From positions 57,040 through 121,039 of the forward strand of contig SWBL01000134.1 in assembly GCA_024195585.1 (NCBI GenBank): 64,000 nucleotides of DNA, given 5' to 3'. Numbering within the stretch: position 1 is the stretch's first letter; each line of letters opens with the position of its first letter. The position numbers and the translations under genes were made by a program. Below, one piece after another: positions 32,565 through 43,602 of this stretch. The notes under the pieces are model-generated. The model ran no database searches. It was given only the letters and a program-made list of their open reading frames with translations, and had not been told where the DNA came from. The stretch is from Aureobasidium sp. EXF-3400 (Eukaryota > Ascomycota > Dothideomycetes > Dothideales > Saccotheciaceae).

Positions 32565-33819
32565 ATGGATCCAACTGCAGCCAAAATCCAGGCTTTGGGA
32601 GATCTAGAGTTGGCCGTCTTGCTCTGTCTGGTAGCCCAGCAACACTGTATAATATCCACTCAGAATATCTTGATCGACAGCCTGGCACACGAACTTCACC
32701 TAGTCTGTCTATACCCGCCTTGATCTTCTTACCTCAAACTAACAACTCCAAGATTGCCACTAACATTTTTGGTCTCTCGTGTGCCTTGGTCAACTGTTCA
32801 CCCACCACTACTCTTGATGATTTCAAACAGTCTATTCTGGTCGATGCCCCAGATACCTCTGATGATCATGTACCATCTTTTACACATCTATCACTTCCCT
32901 CCTTCAACCACATCAATTCTAGGCACACCTCTTTCCGTAATCACTCTGGCACGAGCAATGAACTTGATGAGCGCAAGATCGCCGACATTATCATCGCAAA
33001 AGACCTGAACATGGCAAGCGGTAACGTCCAGACTCAGGCTCTAGAGGTAGCTATTCGTTCTTATTCATTGCCAACCTTTTGTCTCACCATTCTGCTAGCT
33101 CATGCGTACCAAAAGACTCTTCAGTCACACCGCTATGCACGGTACTTCAAAGCACTTCCTCTTCCTCGCTCTACAAGCATCAGAGTCCAAGTCTAAACTC
33201 GCGTTTCATCTTGTAAGTATGACCTGAACCTCCTAACAACACCTGATCGTTGACCAAGCATCTGCAGAACGACATGTTTGCCATCTCACATCACCATACC
33301 GAAGACGACGGCTTCCCGAACATTGAAGAACAAGAGTTCAAGGAGCCACCACAGTCGGATGATACTGCGTCCATCTCGTCGGTCGTCAAGCATCCTTTTC
33401 CCAACCAAGAGCCTCTTTCTCAATCTCCCACTATTACGCCCGACGAGATCCAGAATCTACGTTCTGCTGTTTCAAGTGTTCGGGTAAGCGCCGAAGTGGC
33501 TGCGTACCTCCACAACATTGTCATCTTCATGCGTCTAAATCGCTTCGTGGCAGGAGGCATCTCTGCCTATGCTACTCGGCATTTTCGAGCCATTGTCTAT
33601 GCTCTTGCACCCCTACATAACCTCAGATACGTTCCACCCTCGTTGGTCGCTTTAGCGGCAAGAAAGGTTTATGCTCATCGCTTGATCCTGGCTACTCCGA
33701 ATACCGAGAGGAGCATGCAATGGGGCAGCGACTTTCGTGCGGTCGAGCAAGTCTTGAAGGGTGTCACCATCGAGGATGCCATTGAGTCAGTTCTCTCGAG
33801 TGTGGAAGCGCCGCTCTGA
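32565..33819 (+). CDS. Mg-chelatase-like protein (AAA lid-type C-terminal domain, no P-loop)
   Basis: Exons are 32565-32702, 32753-33046, 33099-33212 and 33268-33819, giving 365 residues. Filamentous fungi carry a conserved protein usually labelled magnesium chelatase, and this matches it: DLELAVLLCLVAQQHCII, ATNIFGLSCALVNC, KIADIIIAKDLNMAS and then LMRTKRLFSHTAMH. The C-terminal half (NLRSAVSSVRVSAEVAAYL, NRFVAGGISAYATRHF) resembles the helical lid of MoxR/ChlI AAA ATPases. I see no Walker A or B motif, so chelatase or ATPase activity is unlikely and the label is only a family name. The first intron uses a weak donor (GTCTGT) but joins in phase and restores the conserved block. Confidence 0.82.
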
Positions 33820-33937
33820 ATGGATTCATCTTCTTGTCCTTGGGCGCATTGCTGCTGTCTAAGATATCTGGGTCTCCGAATCGGACGATCTATCATACAA
33901 AGATGCATTGCGCAGCACTGTCTACGACACCTGAGAT

Positions 33938-34960
33938 CTACTGATGCTTAAACATCGGAGCATCCGCATACCACTCTCTCAAAAGGACGCCGGTCTCTAT
34001 CCTCAAGTCCTCAACGATATCATCCATTTTGATATCAGCCTTGTCCCAACCGAAAGGCTCTTCCAACTGATATGCAATGGCTTCTATGCCATACAGGGTG
34101 AAGGTGATGAGAGACACCATCACGATAGTCCACCACTGCAAACTTTCGACGAAAGCGAATGGTAGCACGCCTCCGTAAAGCGCCAATACCTGCCTAGTGT
34201 GGATGAGATAGGCAACTGGGATAGGCGTCAGGCGAATCGTCTCCATGGCTCCGAACGCTGCCACCAACGTATTGAGCTGCACGGAGAGCTGTGACGCCTG
34301 CGGACTGTGGAACCACCCCCGATCGTGGGAGCGTTTGATGTATGCTTCAATGGACATGGTGAGTTGAATAGGAAGACCGAGACCCTCGAACTCATAGGTC
34401 TGAGACATCCTCGGACCAAGAAGTTCTCTCAGCTCCGGCTTCAAAGAACCAGAGCCGCTGTCTTCGAGATCCGGTGCTCCCACACTGTGTTCCCACTCCC
34501 ACCGAAGCGTGTTCTTCACCGCATAGATGATCGCCAGTAAAGCATGCACAGCAGCTTCGGTTTCTGCTCGCTCGGCTGGCGTAGGCTCGGGTCCTTTCGA
34601 ATTGTAGTTGCAGGTCAAGAAGGAACGAGTCAAGTTGCGGATGTTTGTGCAGATAGTTGTGAGCTCTTGCTGTCCGCTCCAGAATCGAGAATATGAGCTT
34701 TGGTTACGGAACACAAGTAGCAAGCCCACAACGATAGATAGAGAAGATGTGATGCTACCAGGAAGATGTGGCGTGTAGGGTGTGAAATCGTCAACATATA
34801 CAATCAGGGCTGCGAATACGGCATGCAGGATTACTGGCACCAAGATGTCGCTGTGAATTGAACCACTGATGAATCTCAAGACGAGTGGCATTCGACGGGG
34901 CTTCTTCCTGGCCCTGTTCATGAGCGGCCTCATCGGATAGGGGTGGGGATGAGATCGCAT
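33938..34960 (-). CDS. Bestrophin-like (UPF0187/RFP-TM) chloride channel protein
   Basis: A 340-residue single-exon protein of the bestrophin-like family, whose characterised members conduct anions. The ATG at 34960 (MRSHPHPYPMRPLM) is chosen because the longer open frame back to 35200 has no ATG and runs into a decayed PLD fragment. Visible features are an Arg-rich N-terminus, FISGSIHSDILVPVILHAVF (first helix), LSIVVGLLLVFRNQSSYSRF (second helix, with the conserved RxNxSY-type motif), IPVAYLIHTRQVLALYGGVL and the conserved tail IEAIAYQLEEPFGWDKADI. The cell location (plasma membrane or organelle) is not evident. It converges on the Mg-chelatase-like gene with a 118-bp gap. Confidence 0.88.
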   Translation of the reverse strand: MRSHPHPYPMRPLMNRARKKPRRMPLVLRFISGSIHSDILVPVILHAVFAALIVYVDDFTPYTPHLPGSITSSLSIVVGLLLVFRNQSSYSRFWSGQQELTTICTNIRNLTRSFLTCNYNSKGPEPTPAERAETEAAVHALLAIIYAVKNTLRWEWEHSVGAPDLEDSGSGSLKPELRELLGPRMSQTYEFEGLGLPIQLTMSIEAYIKRSHDRGWFHSPQASQLSVQLNTLVAAFGAMETIRLTPIPVAYLIHTRQVLALYGGVLPFAFVESLQWWTIVMVSLITFTLYGIEAIAYQLEEPFGWDKADIKMDDIVEDLRIETGVLLREWYADAPMFKHQ

Positions 34961-35170
34961 TGTGTGACTGGTGAATGGTGTTGACTTTGTGAGGAAAGAA
35001 GAGGCAAACGTGCAAGGTGTGGTTTCCGGCTTTTGAGTTCGTTCTAAATCGAAAAAGGAGAAAGCTGAAACGCTTCTCAAGATGCGGTGAGGTCGTCCTG
35101 TCAGGGTTGTCCCCACGACGATGAACCAGACATGAAACGAAAGTATCCTACGTGCTTTCCTATTAGATAA

Positions 35171-35410
35171 TTGGAGAAAAAAATGTGGTGATGCCACCAA
35201 GTCTGTCTATGGTATGAATGGAGATATTGTTCTCTACTAGACCCGTTACAGAAGGTTGTCTTTTACAAAACATATAGCTTCCACAATGGGCTTGGATTTG
35301 TGCTATGGTTTAATTGACACAACCAGCACTCGATTGCTGCCGCCCACCCCAGTGACCTAGCTGAATCATCTGCCCAGCATAGACAAGTATGATGCTAAAT
35401 CATGATTTCT
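35171..35410 (+). pseudogene. Decayed fragment of phospholipase D exon 3
   Basis: This stretch is recognisably similar to PLD positions about 27468-27705. Shared blocks include AAGTCTGTCTATGGTATGAA, GTTCTCTACT, CATATAGC, CTATGGT, AACCAGCACTC and GCCCACCCCAGTGA, in the same order and orientation. The fragment has a TAG where PLD has the TGG of LYWAHHEK, at least one small deletion, and many substitutions, so it cannot code for PLD. It covers the first HKD motif region only. It lies in the 544-bp gap between the channel and oxidoreductase genes. The exact ends are uncertain by 10-20 bases. Confidence 0.85.
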
Positions 35411-35432
35411 GATTGAGGTTTATACTAATCTG

Positions 35433-35458
35433 TATTTATATTTATATTTATATTTATA
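35433..35458 (+). repeat. TATTTA tandem repeat (about 4.3 copies)
   Basis: A 26-base perfect run of the hexamer TATTTA just after the PLD fragment and before the oxidoreductase 3' end. It is AT-rich simple sequence. Confidence 0.8.
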
Positions 35459-35504
35459 CCGCAATCTCAAGTCCAATATACTGGTTCTATCATTAAATGT
35501 GGAA

Positions 35505-36605
35505 TCACCACGATTGCGAGCTTCCACTGTCAGACGAGACTTGAGCGAGCTCGATAATCTTCAGGACATCAGCGGCATCATCTCCGCTGACAGGAACCTC
35601 GCCCTCACCCTTTAGTGCCCTGGCGAGGATGCGGTAGTACTCGACATAAGTAGGTGGTGGCTCGATGGAAGGAACAGTTTCACGGTTGAACTTCCCGTCG
35701 GCAGCGGCCTGTGTCAATATGCCGTGTGAGGATGACGGCTCAACACCAAAGTCGGAACTACTCAATTTGACACCGGCGAGAAGCTGAGGTTCTTGAACGT
35801 CCAAGTTGTATTTCTTGAATGAGCCTTTGGTTCCGCGGACCCAGAATCGCAGCTGGTCTTGTTCTGGGCTGATGGCAGAGCTTTTGACGGTGACGAGCAT
35901 CTCATCCTCGGGAGTTCCATATTTGAGCAGTACCGTACACGCATCTGGCGCACAATCACCAGTCTTAGGTCCTTTTCGCTGCACTTGGACGAAGCCTGTG
36001 ACGGACTTTGGCGCACCGAAAAGGTGGTATACCTGATCGAGCAGATGACTTCCTAGATCGTAGAGCGCACCACTGGCCGGAGTGGCTAGGGTTTTCCATG
36101 TGGTACGAGTGGGAAGATCTGGGCGGAAGCGGTCGAAGTGTGTCTCGAATTCAGCGATCTCGCCCAGTTTACCTGAAGCCAGTACTTGCTTCAAAGTAAC
36201 AAAGTCTTGATCCCATCGTCTGTTTTGATAGACTGCTAGCAATCTGTTCCTGTCCTTTGCCAGCTTGGTCAATTCTCTGGCCTCTTGAGATGTTGGGACG
36301 AATGGTTTTTCGACAACGACGTGCTTGTTGCTCTCAATTGCCTTCTTTGTAAATTCGTAGTGTGTTTCCGGAATACTGGTGACAATGATCAGATCGATAG
36401 CCTTGTCAGCGAACATGTCATCGGCATTGCGAAACAGCTTGATTTCCGGGTGGTCGACTGAGGCGTCGTCGCCTGACTTTGGACTACGCTGCACGACAGC
36501 ATACAAAGTGTAGTCTGGAAGAGCCTGGATGAAGGGGATGTGGAAGACCTTTGCACTCAGACCGTAGCCGATCACACCCACATTGATCTTCTTATCTGCA
36601 GACAT
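35505..36605 (-). CDS. Gfo/Idh/MocA family NAD(P)-dependent oxidoreductase
   Basis: A 366-residue single-exon protein. The ATG at 36605 (MSADKKINVGVIGYGLSAKV) puts the Rossmann glycine motif (GYGLSAKVFH) at the usual place; the longer open frame upstream looks like leader. The family signature EKP with the conserved Lys is in KHVVVEKPFVPT. The predicted C-terminal domain contains YDLGSHLLDQVYHLFGAP, with the His typical of the dehydrogenase active site. The substrate is probably a sugar, polyol or related carbonyl compound but cannot be named from sequence. The layout resembles the yeast Ymr315w-type and bacterial YhhX/MocA-like enzymes. It is divergent from TFB1 across 390 bp. Confidence 0.92.
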   Translation of the reverse strand: MSADKKINVGVIGYGLSAKVFHIPFIQALPDYTLYAVVQRSPKSGDDASVDHPEIKLFRNADDMFADKAIDLIIVTSIPETHYEFTKKAIESNKHVVVEKPFVPTSQEARELTKLAKDRNRLLAVYQNRRWDQDFVTLKQVLASGKLGEIAEFETHFDRFRPDLPTRTTWKTLATPASGALYDLGSHLLDQVYHLFGAPKSVTGFVQVQRKGPKTGDCAPDACTVLLKYGTPEDEMLVTVKSSAISPEQDQLRFWVRGTKGSFKKYNLDVQEPQLLAGVKLSSSDFGVEPSSSHGILTQAAADGKFNRETVPSIEPPPTYVEYYRILARALKGEGEVPVSGDDAADVLKIIELAQVSSDSGSSQSW

Positions 36606-36995
36606 GATGCTTGAAGACTTGAGAGACTGTGGAAGGGATGGTAAGTGAAGTAATGGATGCCTTAGCAAGGGAGCGGACTCGTAGCTTCTTATGGTACAGT
36701 AGTTGCAAGAAACAGCTGTTCTTAACGGCACAGAGCACCTCGCCAAGGGCGACAGTAGCCCTATGCTTTGTCACGGCAAATAGCTGAGTCACAAAACCGA
36801 GTGTTGCAAAGTAGATGGTTAAAGTTGCGTGCTCCAGTCAAAGCCGGGCATTAGGGCTTGGATCGGTATACCTTCCGTTGTGAGCGATGACGACCTTGCC
36901 TTTATGCTTGACTTGCATGTGACGACTCCAAGCAAATAGTCAACAACTACCATCTCGCCTCGTTTCTCTTCGCCGTCGACGTGCGCGTAGGCAAC
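36606..36995. other. Divergent promoter, oxidoreductase / TFB1
   Basis: 390 bases between the two start codons. The oxidoreductase frame is open through part of it, but without an upstream ATG that improves the protein. No other feature seen. Confidence 0.5.
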
Positions 36996-38961
36996 ATGTC
37001 GTCGGCCCCGACCGCCTACAAAAAGCGCAACGGCACTCTGTCAGTCAGCGCAGACCGCACGTCGCTGTTCTGGACTCCCTCTGAACCGCCATCCTCTCCA
37101 CCCTCACTGACGATCGCTATCAAGGATATCACAAGTCACTATAATCTCGTCCCTCGCGTCTGTCCGTCAAGGCTGACCCTGCATTCCAGATCTCCAGCAG
37201 ACCCCCGCAGGCAACCCAAAGGTCGCCTTGAAAGTCGTCGTCCAGCCAGCAGGAGCTGCTGGCCCAGAAAACCATGTCTTTTCCTTTACCTCTGCCGCAG
37301 CACGATCCGAACAAGAAGCGATTACCGACATCTTACGAAATGCCATCGCCGCCATAAAAGCCGCCGAGCCAACAAAACCTGCAACAACACCCGCAACAGC
37401 ACAAGATGCATCCGCTCCTTCAGCAGCCATGGCCATGGCCCAGGCTGTCTCCTCCACAGCCAAGACCCATGAGAGCTGGTATGATGATGCCCATCTCATT
37501 ATCGACATCGAGCTACAGAGATCTCTATTGGAAGCGAATCCGGCGTTGCGACAACGATTCAATGAAAGTCTGAGGGACAGACCAGAAACCATAACCATCA
37601 CCCAATTCTCTACACAGTTCTGGTCTACACGCTTGCATCTTTTACGCGCTCATGCCATCGAGAAGGCTCAGAACCAGGGCGATTACAACGTTTTGCCAGA
37701 GATCAAGTTCACACGAGTCGCGGCCGAGAAGGAAGGAGAAGCTGACTCTTTGACGCTTCGTCTGGCAGGCCCCCAGATCAAGTTAATCTTCAAGCAATAT
37801 CCCATTGTCAGACAAGCTTACAACGAAAACGTCCCTCCAACCGATAGCAATACATTCTGGTCTCGATTCTTTATGAGCAGGCTGCTAAAAAAGTTGAAAG
37901 GCGAGAAAATCACAGACGCAGATCCACCAGATCCAATGTTTGACAAGTACTTGAGTTACCAAGAAAAAGGGCCTTCAAACATTGGCCATGTTCCGCACTT
38001 CATTGATCTCGAAGGCAATGAGCAGAACCACAGCCAACGTCAAGGAAATAGACCGGACGAAACCATGCGGCCTGAAAAAGTGCCGATATTGAGAATTCTC
38101 AACAATTTGTCCGAAAAGATGATGGCTCAAGTGGCACCAACAGACGGAGAAGCTCATGCACCCATTGGTATGAGCGAGGACACGTTTAATGAGCTACGAC
38201 TCCGAGATCTTCAGACCGAGGCAGGAGACAACCGTGTCGTGCTGAACATCAAAGATCAGCAACGTTTGCTGGGTGGTAAACAACAAAATGGACTATCAGC
38301 AGAAGCACAACTCTATGCCAAGCAACCGCCTGAAAAGGTGCTTGAGCTATTGCACACAGAGATGGCTTCTGCCGATAGTAACAGCCTCAGCAAGGTAGTT
38401 GGTATCCAGTCTGACAGCGAGGACTCGGACGACGAGTCTCGACCAAGCAAGAAAGCACGGATCGGAAGCAAAGCTGCACTTAGACAGTCAAGTCGAGAAA
38501 TGATGGCTTCTATCAGCCGACGTAGGTTGGCAGCATCGGCCGATGTATCATCAAGAAGAGGTCTATCGGAGTCAACGTTTGATACGCTGAGTCTCACACA
38601 CAACACGACGGTGGAGTTTCTTCACTACTTCTGGACGCTCTTCTTGTCTGGCGATGGATCAAGGAGCAACGAGGTGGCAAAGCTGGTAGAGACTCTCGAT
38701 CGATCAGTGGACCGAATCAAGATGGTGGCAGAGCAAGCAGAAAAGGAAAAGCTGCAAGAAGCGGAGAATCTGCAGAAGCAGATATCAACACTGAACCCCA
38801 GATCAACGAAGCGACGACGGATCGAGATTGAGTTGGAAAGACTAGGCGGAGGGAAACAGGCGGTGGAGGAAATGGTTCAGCCTACGATGAGAGCACTGGC
38901 TGAGGCTACGGCACAATACCGCAAGGCATTCGAGGAACAGAGTGCACAAGCGGTGGCCTGA
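36996..38961 (+). CDS. TFB1: TFIIH core subunit Tfb1 (p62 homologue)
   Basis: Subunit of the general transcription and nucleotide excision repair factor TFIIH in the nucleus. Exon 1 is 36996-37134 and exon 2 is 37190-38961, giving 636 residues. The N-terminal PH/p62 domain (about 1-110) is rebuilt by the intron, joining SLTIAIKDIT to NLQQTPAGNPKVALKV; the donor GTCACT is weak but the phase is exact. Two BSD domains follow: one around SWYDDAHLIIDIELQR to TITQFSTQFWSTRLHLLRAH, the second around FKQYPIVRQAYNENVP to NTFWSRFFMSRLL. The C-terminal part includes a nuclear-type basic patch (SKKARIGSKAALRQ) and a helical segment after TTVEFLHYFWTLFL, as in other Tfb1 proteins. Confidence 0.94.
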
Positions 38962-39256
38962 GGCAGAGGTGAAAGGCCAAGCTATAGCGGTTAGATGATA
39001 GGCAAATCAGATGCAAGACAAAGAATGACCATCAAGATCAACGTTCTGCATGAGGTTAGAAGGACGATAGAGTAGGGCGGCAGAAGAAGGGAAGGCGGCA
39101 TAAGATAACTGGCGAAAGTGTGGGGAGATAAGGGCGGGTTGCCGGGCAACGACAGAAACATCAACAAGGCAAGGCGCCCTCGACGGCGGGGAAATGTTGT
39201 GCCAACAATACAATTCCCAGCTCTGTTGATTTAAGCTCTCGACAATCACTCTATAG

Positions 39257-41965
39257 ATGGATGACAGAGGCCATGGGCAAGCTGGCGTCGACCACAACAC
39301 CCCTTACCAAGAAGCTCCCTCGTCCTCGTCGACCATCAAGATGCTGAAGTCCATCCTGCCCAAAGAACACAGACGATCAAAGTCAAAGGACCTCGGTCGA
39401 GTCGCCTCCAACACCACTACCACTACTACCACCCAGATGGTGCCTCTGCTGCCTCCCGACCACCCTCACTCGGCTGTCCAATCCACCGAAGATGGTCGCT
39501 CTAGCAGACAGGCCAAGAAGGAGAATGCTCCGCCGCACAAGCGCTCCAAAAGTACCGTGTCGCTACGCTCTCTGGGCAGAGACAAGGAAAAGGACAAGGA
39601 GAAGAAGAGCCGAAAGGAAAGAGAGAAAGAGAAGCAGAGCCAGCGTGCCACAAACGATCAGGACAACCGCGACGGCCGCACCCGCATGAAGAAGACCAAA
39701 TCATCTACCAGTCTTCGAGGCTTGCTGGGAAAGATGAATCGCTCGTCCAAAGACCTCAGTGACACGCTACACGACAAGGAAAACCAGAGTCCACCACCCT
39801 TGGCTCTGGAGCCCTCTACAACCTCCGCTTGGCCTCAGAACCCGCCCGTCATCCAACAGATCGATGCAGAGATTGATCGCTATACTCCCAAGGACTATAC
39901 CCCCTCTAAACAACGCGATTTCTCGGCCTATGGTCAACCCGTCCTTTCACGACCCTCCTCCTCTGGACGTCCCAAGAGTTTGGTCATTCCTGGCTCAACC
40001 TCCTTTCTCGATATGCTCAATCGTCCCATCAGTCGTGACAGAGATCGTGCACAACTGAATTCACGCGGAAGTAACAACTCACGGGGCAGCGGCGAGGGTT
40101 TCGAAGACGGCAGCCTTTCTTTTGATCGCAAAGTGAGCTCCAGCAGTAACGAACGTCCGGCACCTAAGCCTTTAGCAAACATGCCTAAGCGTGGTCCAAG
40201 GGTTATGGCTGCTGTTGCCGCCTTTGATGAGAAGGCCAGAGAAAACTTGGCGCCAAAGGAGGAGCAAAAGTTGGATCCTAAAACTGTTGATGCCGCCTTC
40301 GAGGCCGTCTTGGTAAATACATCTCTGGTTGTAGGCATACCGTCCGTTTGCTGATACGCATGTCCACAGGATTCACGCAATATTCCAGAAAATATGCGAC
40401 AAAAGATGCGTACTTTGACACTGCGCGTCAAGGCCGACTTTGTCAAACAGGACAAAGGCGCTCTCAGCCCTACAAAACCAGAATCTCGACTTCCATTCTT
40501 TCACGATGAGCCCGCTCAACAACAGGCTGTCGAATCTGGTGATGAAGAAGTCAAGGAAGACCCCTCGAAACGGTCAAGGTCGCGAAGTAAGACTTTCACA
40601 CTGACCAGAAGTGACGGGACTACCAAGAAACAAAAGCAAGACAGCCGACCCAACTCAATCCACATCCCAAGGTCATCAGGAACCTTGCCCAAGCATTTTG
40701 TTCCTCCATCGCCTGGTCGAGGCCCACAAGCTGCTTGTCCCGATGAGTTTGTGGCTTACTTGGAGAACGTTCGTGATCCTGTTCAAATGGAGGTAGGCCG
40801 TCTACACAAGTTGCGTCTCTTGCTTCGAAATGAGACCGTCGCCTGGGTTGACAACTTCATATCACTCGGTGGAATGGCTCAAGTTGTGGATTTACTCCAT
40901 CGCATCATGCAGATTGAATGGCGTGAGGAGCATGAGGACCAACTACTACATGAAGCATTGCTCTGCTTGAAGGGGCTTTGCACTACTGAAGTCGCTCTTA
41001 AGAATCTTTCTAGTTTGGCCGATTGTCTCTTTCCTAAACTCCTGGCCATGCTTTTTGACGAAGAGAAGAAGGGGCCAAGTGAGTTCACCACCAGAGGCAT
41101 AATCATCAACATTCTTTGTAAGTCGAAACCAAGCTTGTCTGGTCTCCAAGTCTAATGCAAACCTCTAGTTGCATACCTGGGCGCAGCGCGCAACGACGGA
41201 TCGCATGATCTTGCTCAAAGAGCTCGTGTGATTTTGGGCTATCTCGCAGACCCCAAGAAACCTGAGGAAGCACAACCAGTATCTTTTGTGCTCAGCATGC
41301 GGCAATCTCGACCGTACAAGGTGTGGTGCACTGAAGTCAGCAACGTGACGAAGGAAGTATTCTGGATCTTCCTACATCACCTCAATGTTATACCACTTCA
41401 GAGGAAAGAGACTCTGAATGGAGATGGCTCAGCACCGACACAAGCAGACGGAACCACGACTCCTAGTCAAAGTTATGCTCAGCGATTCTTCCCTGGAGAC
41501 CGACCACCTGTTCCAGCTGCCCCATACATTGGTGGTGTCGAATGGGATGCAACCACATACATGACATCGCATCTTGATCTTGCAAACGGCCTCATTGCTT
41601 CGCTTCTAACCAGAGAAGACCGCAACCAGCTGCGTTCCGAGCTCAAGGCCAGCGGCTGGGAGAAGATGATGGGCGGTACTATGCGCACATGCAAGGAAAA
41701 ATTCTACTGTGGTGTACACTCTGGATTGCAAAACTGGATAGCCGCCGCTCAAGCCGATGGATGGGACATTGACTATGTGCGATATGGCCCAAGCAAGGAA
41801 GAGATGGCCGCGTCGAGTCCAAAGAAGAGTCCAAAGAAGACGGAACCACCGCCACAAATTGGTCTTCCCATCATACAAATGCCCAAGCTCACGCTAGGAT
41901 TGGATCGATCCAACTCGACGCCTGCTTTTAACGCCAGTAACGATAACGATGGATGGTTGCTTTGA
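39257..41965 (+). CDS. Formin-type GTPase-binding domain / FH3 armadillo protein without FH2
   Basis: Exons are 39257-40312, 40370-41117 and 41169-41965, giving 866 residues. The N-terminal third is basic and Ser-rich (with a Thr run, KEKDKEKKSRKEREKEK, and KENQ/KEN boxes) and probably disordered. From about residue 330 (RVMAAVAAFDEKARENLAPK) to about 810 it resembles the Drf_GBD/FH3 region of diaphanous formins: MRQKMRTLTLRVKADFVKQ, VAYLENVRDPVQMEVGRLHK, RLLLRNETVAWVDNFISLGG, ALLCLKGLCTTEVAL. No FH1 or FH2 actin-assembly domain follows. Comparable fungal proteins have been called Rid1-like GTPase-binding proteins. A role as a Rho/Cdc42-GTPase effector or scaffold in polarity is inferred from the domain only. 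Confidence 0.85.
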
Positions 41966-42188
41966 CAAAGATTTCATGATTAGTTTTGAATTCTGTTTTC
42001 TTCTCTTTTCTTTTTCATTCTTGCAAGGCATTTAATGGTGTTTGCGGACAGGTTTCATGGTGGCGTTACAGGTGTACATGTCTGGAGGAAAGCAAAGTCT
42101 TGGGAGTGTGCACGTATCAAGTGCAAAGTCTGGTAGCATGTTAGGCTTCTCTATATATCAAAGTTCCCTCTCTATTGCACATTCTTCT

Positions 42189-43240
42189 CTACCAGCTGGT
42201 CAATTGAGTCGAACGATCAAATCCTCCTCGAAGTTGCTGGCCAGGCTTGACCACTTTGCCTTGGAGGATAGTATAGCGAACAAGGTTTTCGCAGTCCTGG
42301 GGCTTGATTCTGGCCAGCCATATGCACTGAGCGGCCTCGTTTAGAGGCTTGCCATCAGGCGTCAGACGTCTTCTGTAAATCAGAACATTTGCCGAGTATT
42401 TGTGGCCACCGACGTGATTGATGAAGTAGATGCCAACGCCTCCCGGGCGTTCATCATCAAAGTCACGGGCCAGTCCCAGAGGTCGCAAGTGTCTTTCAAA
42501 CTCCTTCTTGAGTAATGGGGCGGACTGACCGCATCTAGCATCTCTGGTTGCATGAGAACACAGCAGGATCAAGTAGTTGTGAGGGCAGTCTCTCATGTCC
42601 AGTCCTGAAGGCAAGGGCGCCGTGGTAAGAGAGTTGTCGGAAGCAGGATCGGCTAGGGGAGTCGTATTTGTTGGAGCGGTACTGACGCAGTGTTTGACAA
42701 GGTCTGGCACGGCGGCAGGAGTGACATGGTCGATGAACTTGAAGGCGGGAAGAAGCAAGACGGTTGTGCGGACTTGGCCATCGGGGTCTGAATGCGAAGT
42801 GTGCGGGATGGGCATGTTGGAGGCCGAGAGCATCATCTTCTAGAGGGAGGCATTAATATTTGTTACCTTGATGTGCTGTGTGAGCTAGCTAGGCATCAAC
42901 TTACGCCATTGGTGGGCTCTTCTGTTTTTGCTACGGCCTCCATAACGCTGCCCTTCTCGTCGGCGACATCGCGTACCCAGTCGGTCTTTCCGGTAGCAAC
43001 GATCAAATGAGTGTTCCAGCCATTGATGTTTCCGTAGAGCTTGTCGTCTTCATCAATCTCGAACTTGCGGGGGTATTTGATCGAACATGATTCGCAATCG
43101 TGCAGACAGTCGTCGCCGTCGACAGCGGGATCAGTCTTTGTGAAGAGAGAATCGACGTTCTTCGCCTTTCTGAACTCAGACGAGGGTGTAGGCGTGAAGC
43201 GATACGACAGGTTGCGAAGAAGCGAAGCCATTTTGGTCAT
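42189..43240 (-). CDS. Apd1/Aim32-like [2Fe-2S] thioredoxin-like ferredoxin (sucraseferredoxin-like)
   Basis: Exon 1 is 43240-42905 and exon 2 is 42839-42189, giving 328 residues. The N-terminus has the family's DCLHDCESCSIKYP. The C-terminal thioredoxin-like ferredoxin domain has CSHATRDARCG (two Cys nine apart) and NHVGGHKYSANVLIY (two His four apart). That matches the two-Cys, two-His ligand set of yeast Apd1 and Aim32, which bind a non-Rieske bis-histidinyl [2Fe-2S] cluster. Apd1 is cytosolic and linked to redox stress and actin patch phenotypes. No mitochondrial presequence is evident here, so Apd1 is the closer analogue. A second ATG (43231) three codons in is an alternative start. It is divergent from the OB-fold-like gene. 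Confidence 0.9.
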
Positions 43241-43602
43241 GTTGACTCGGAGGGGAACTATTGCAACTTTATCAGATCAACTCGGCGCTTCCGATTGCCG
43301 ACGCGTCTCCCGCCCGTCATCATCTCAGATGCTCACTGCTCGATCAACATGACGACTTACGTACCTGTAAACTATGTCTGCGTGTCCTATTATTTGACTG
43401 GAAGTGACTAGATGTGAGCTTTGGCTACAAGGTCTGGTTAGGTAGGAAGCGACAACAGAATGACTGTCTACCACCTGCCTCTTTATCACTCTTCACCTCG
43501 GACATCACGGACTCGGAGCTCGGATTAAGATTCCTTCACCCAACACGCTATCACTGCTGGCTCACTACTATCACGGGCAATCAGACTATATTGCGCGTTT
43601 AC
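43241..43602. other. Divergent promoter, Apd1-like / OB-fold-like gene
   Basis: About 360 bases. The plus-strand frame of the next gene is open from 43414 but has no ATG before 43603, so that part is treated as leader. Confidence 0.5.

Noticed and set aside
34961..35200. N-terminal extension of the bestrophin-like channel
   Set aside because: The frame is open but has no ATG at its start, and its far end enters the decayed PLD fragment. The ATG at 34960 gives a normal family start.
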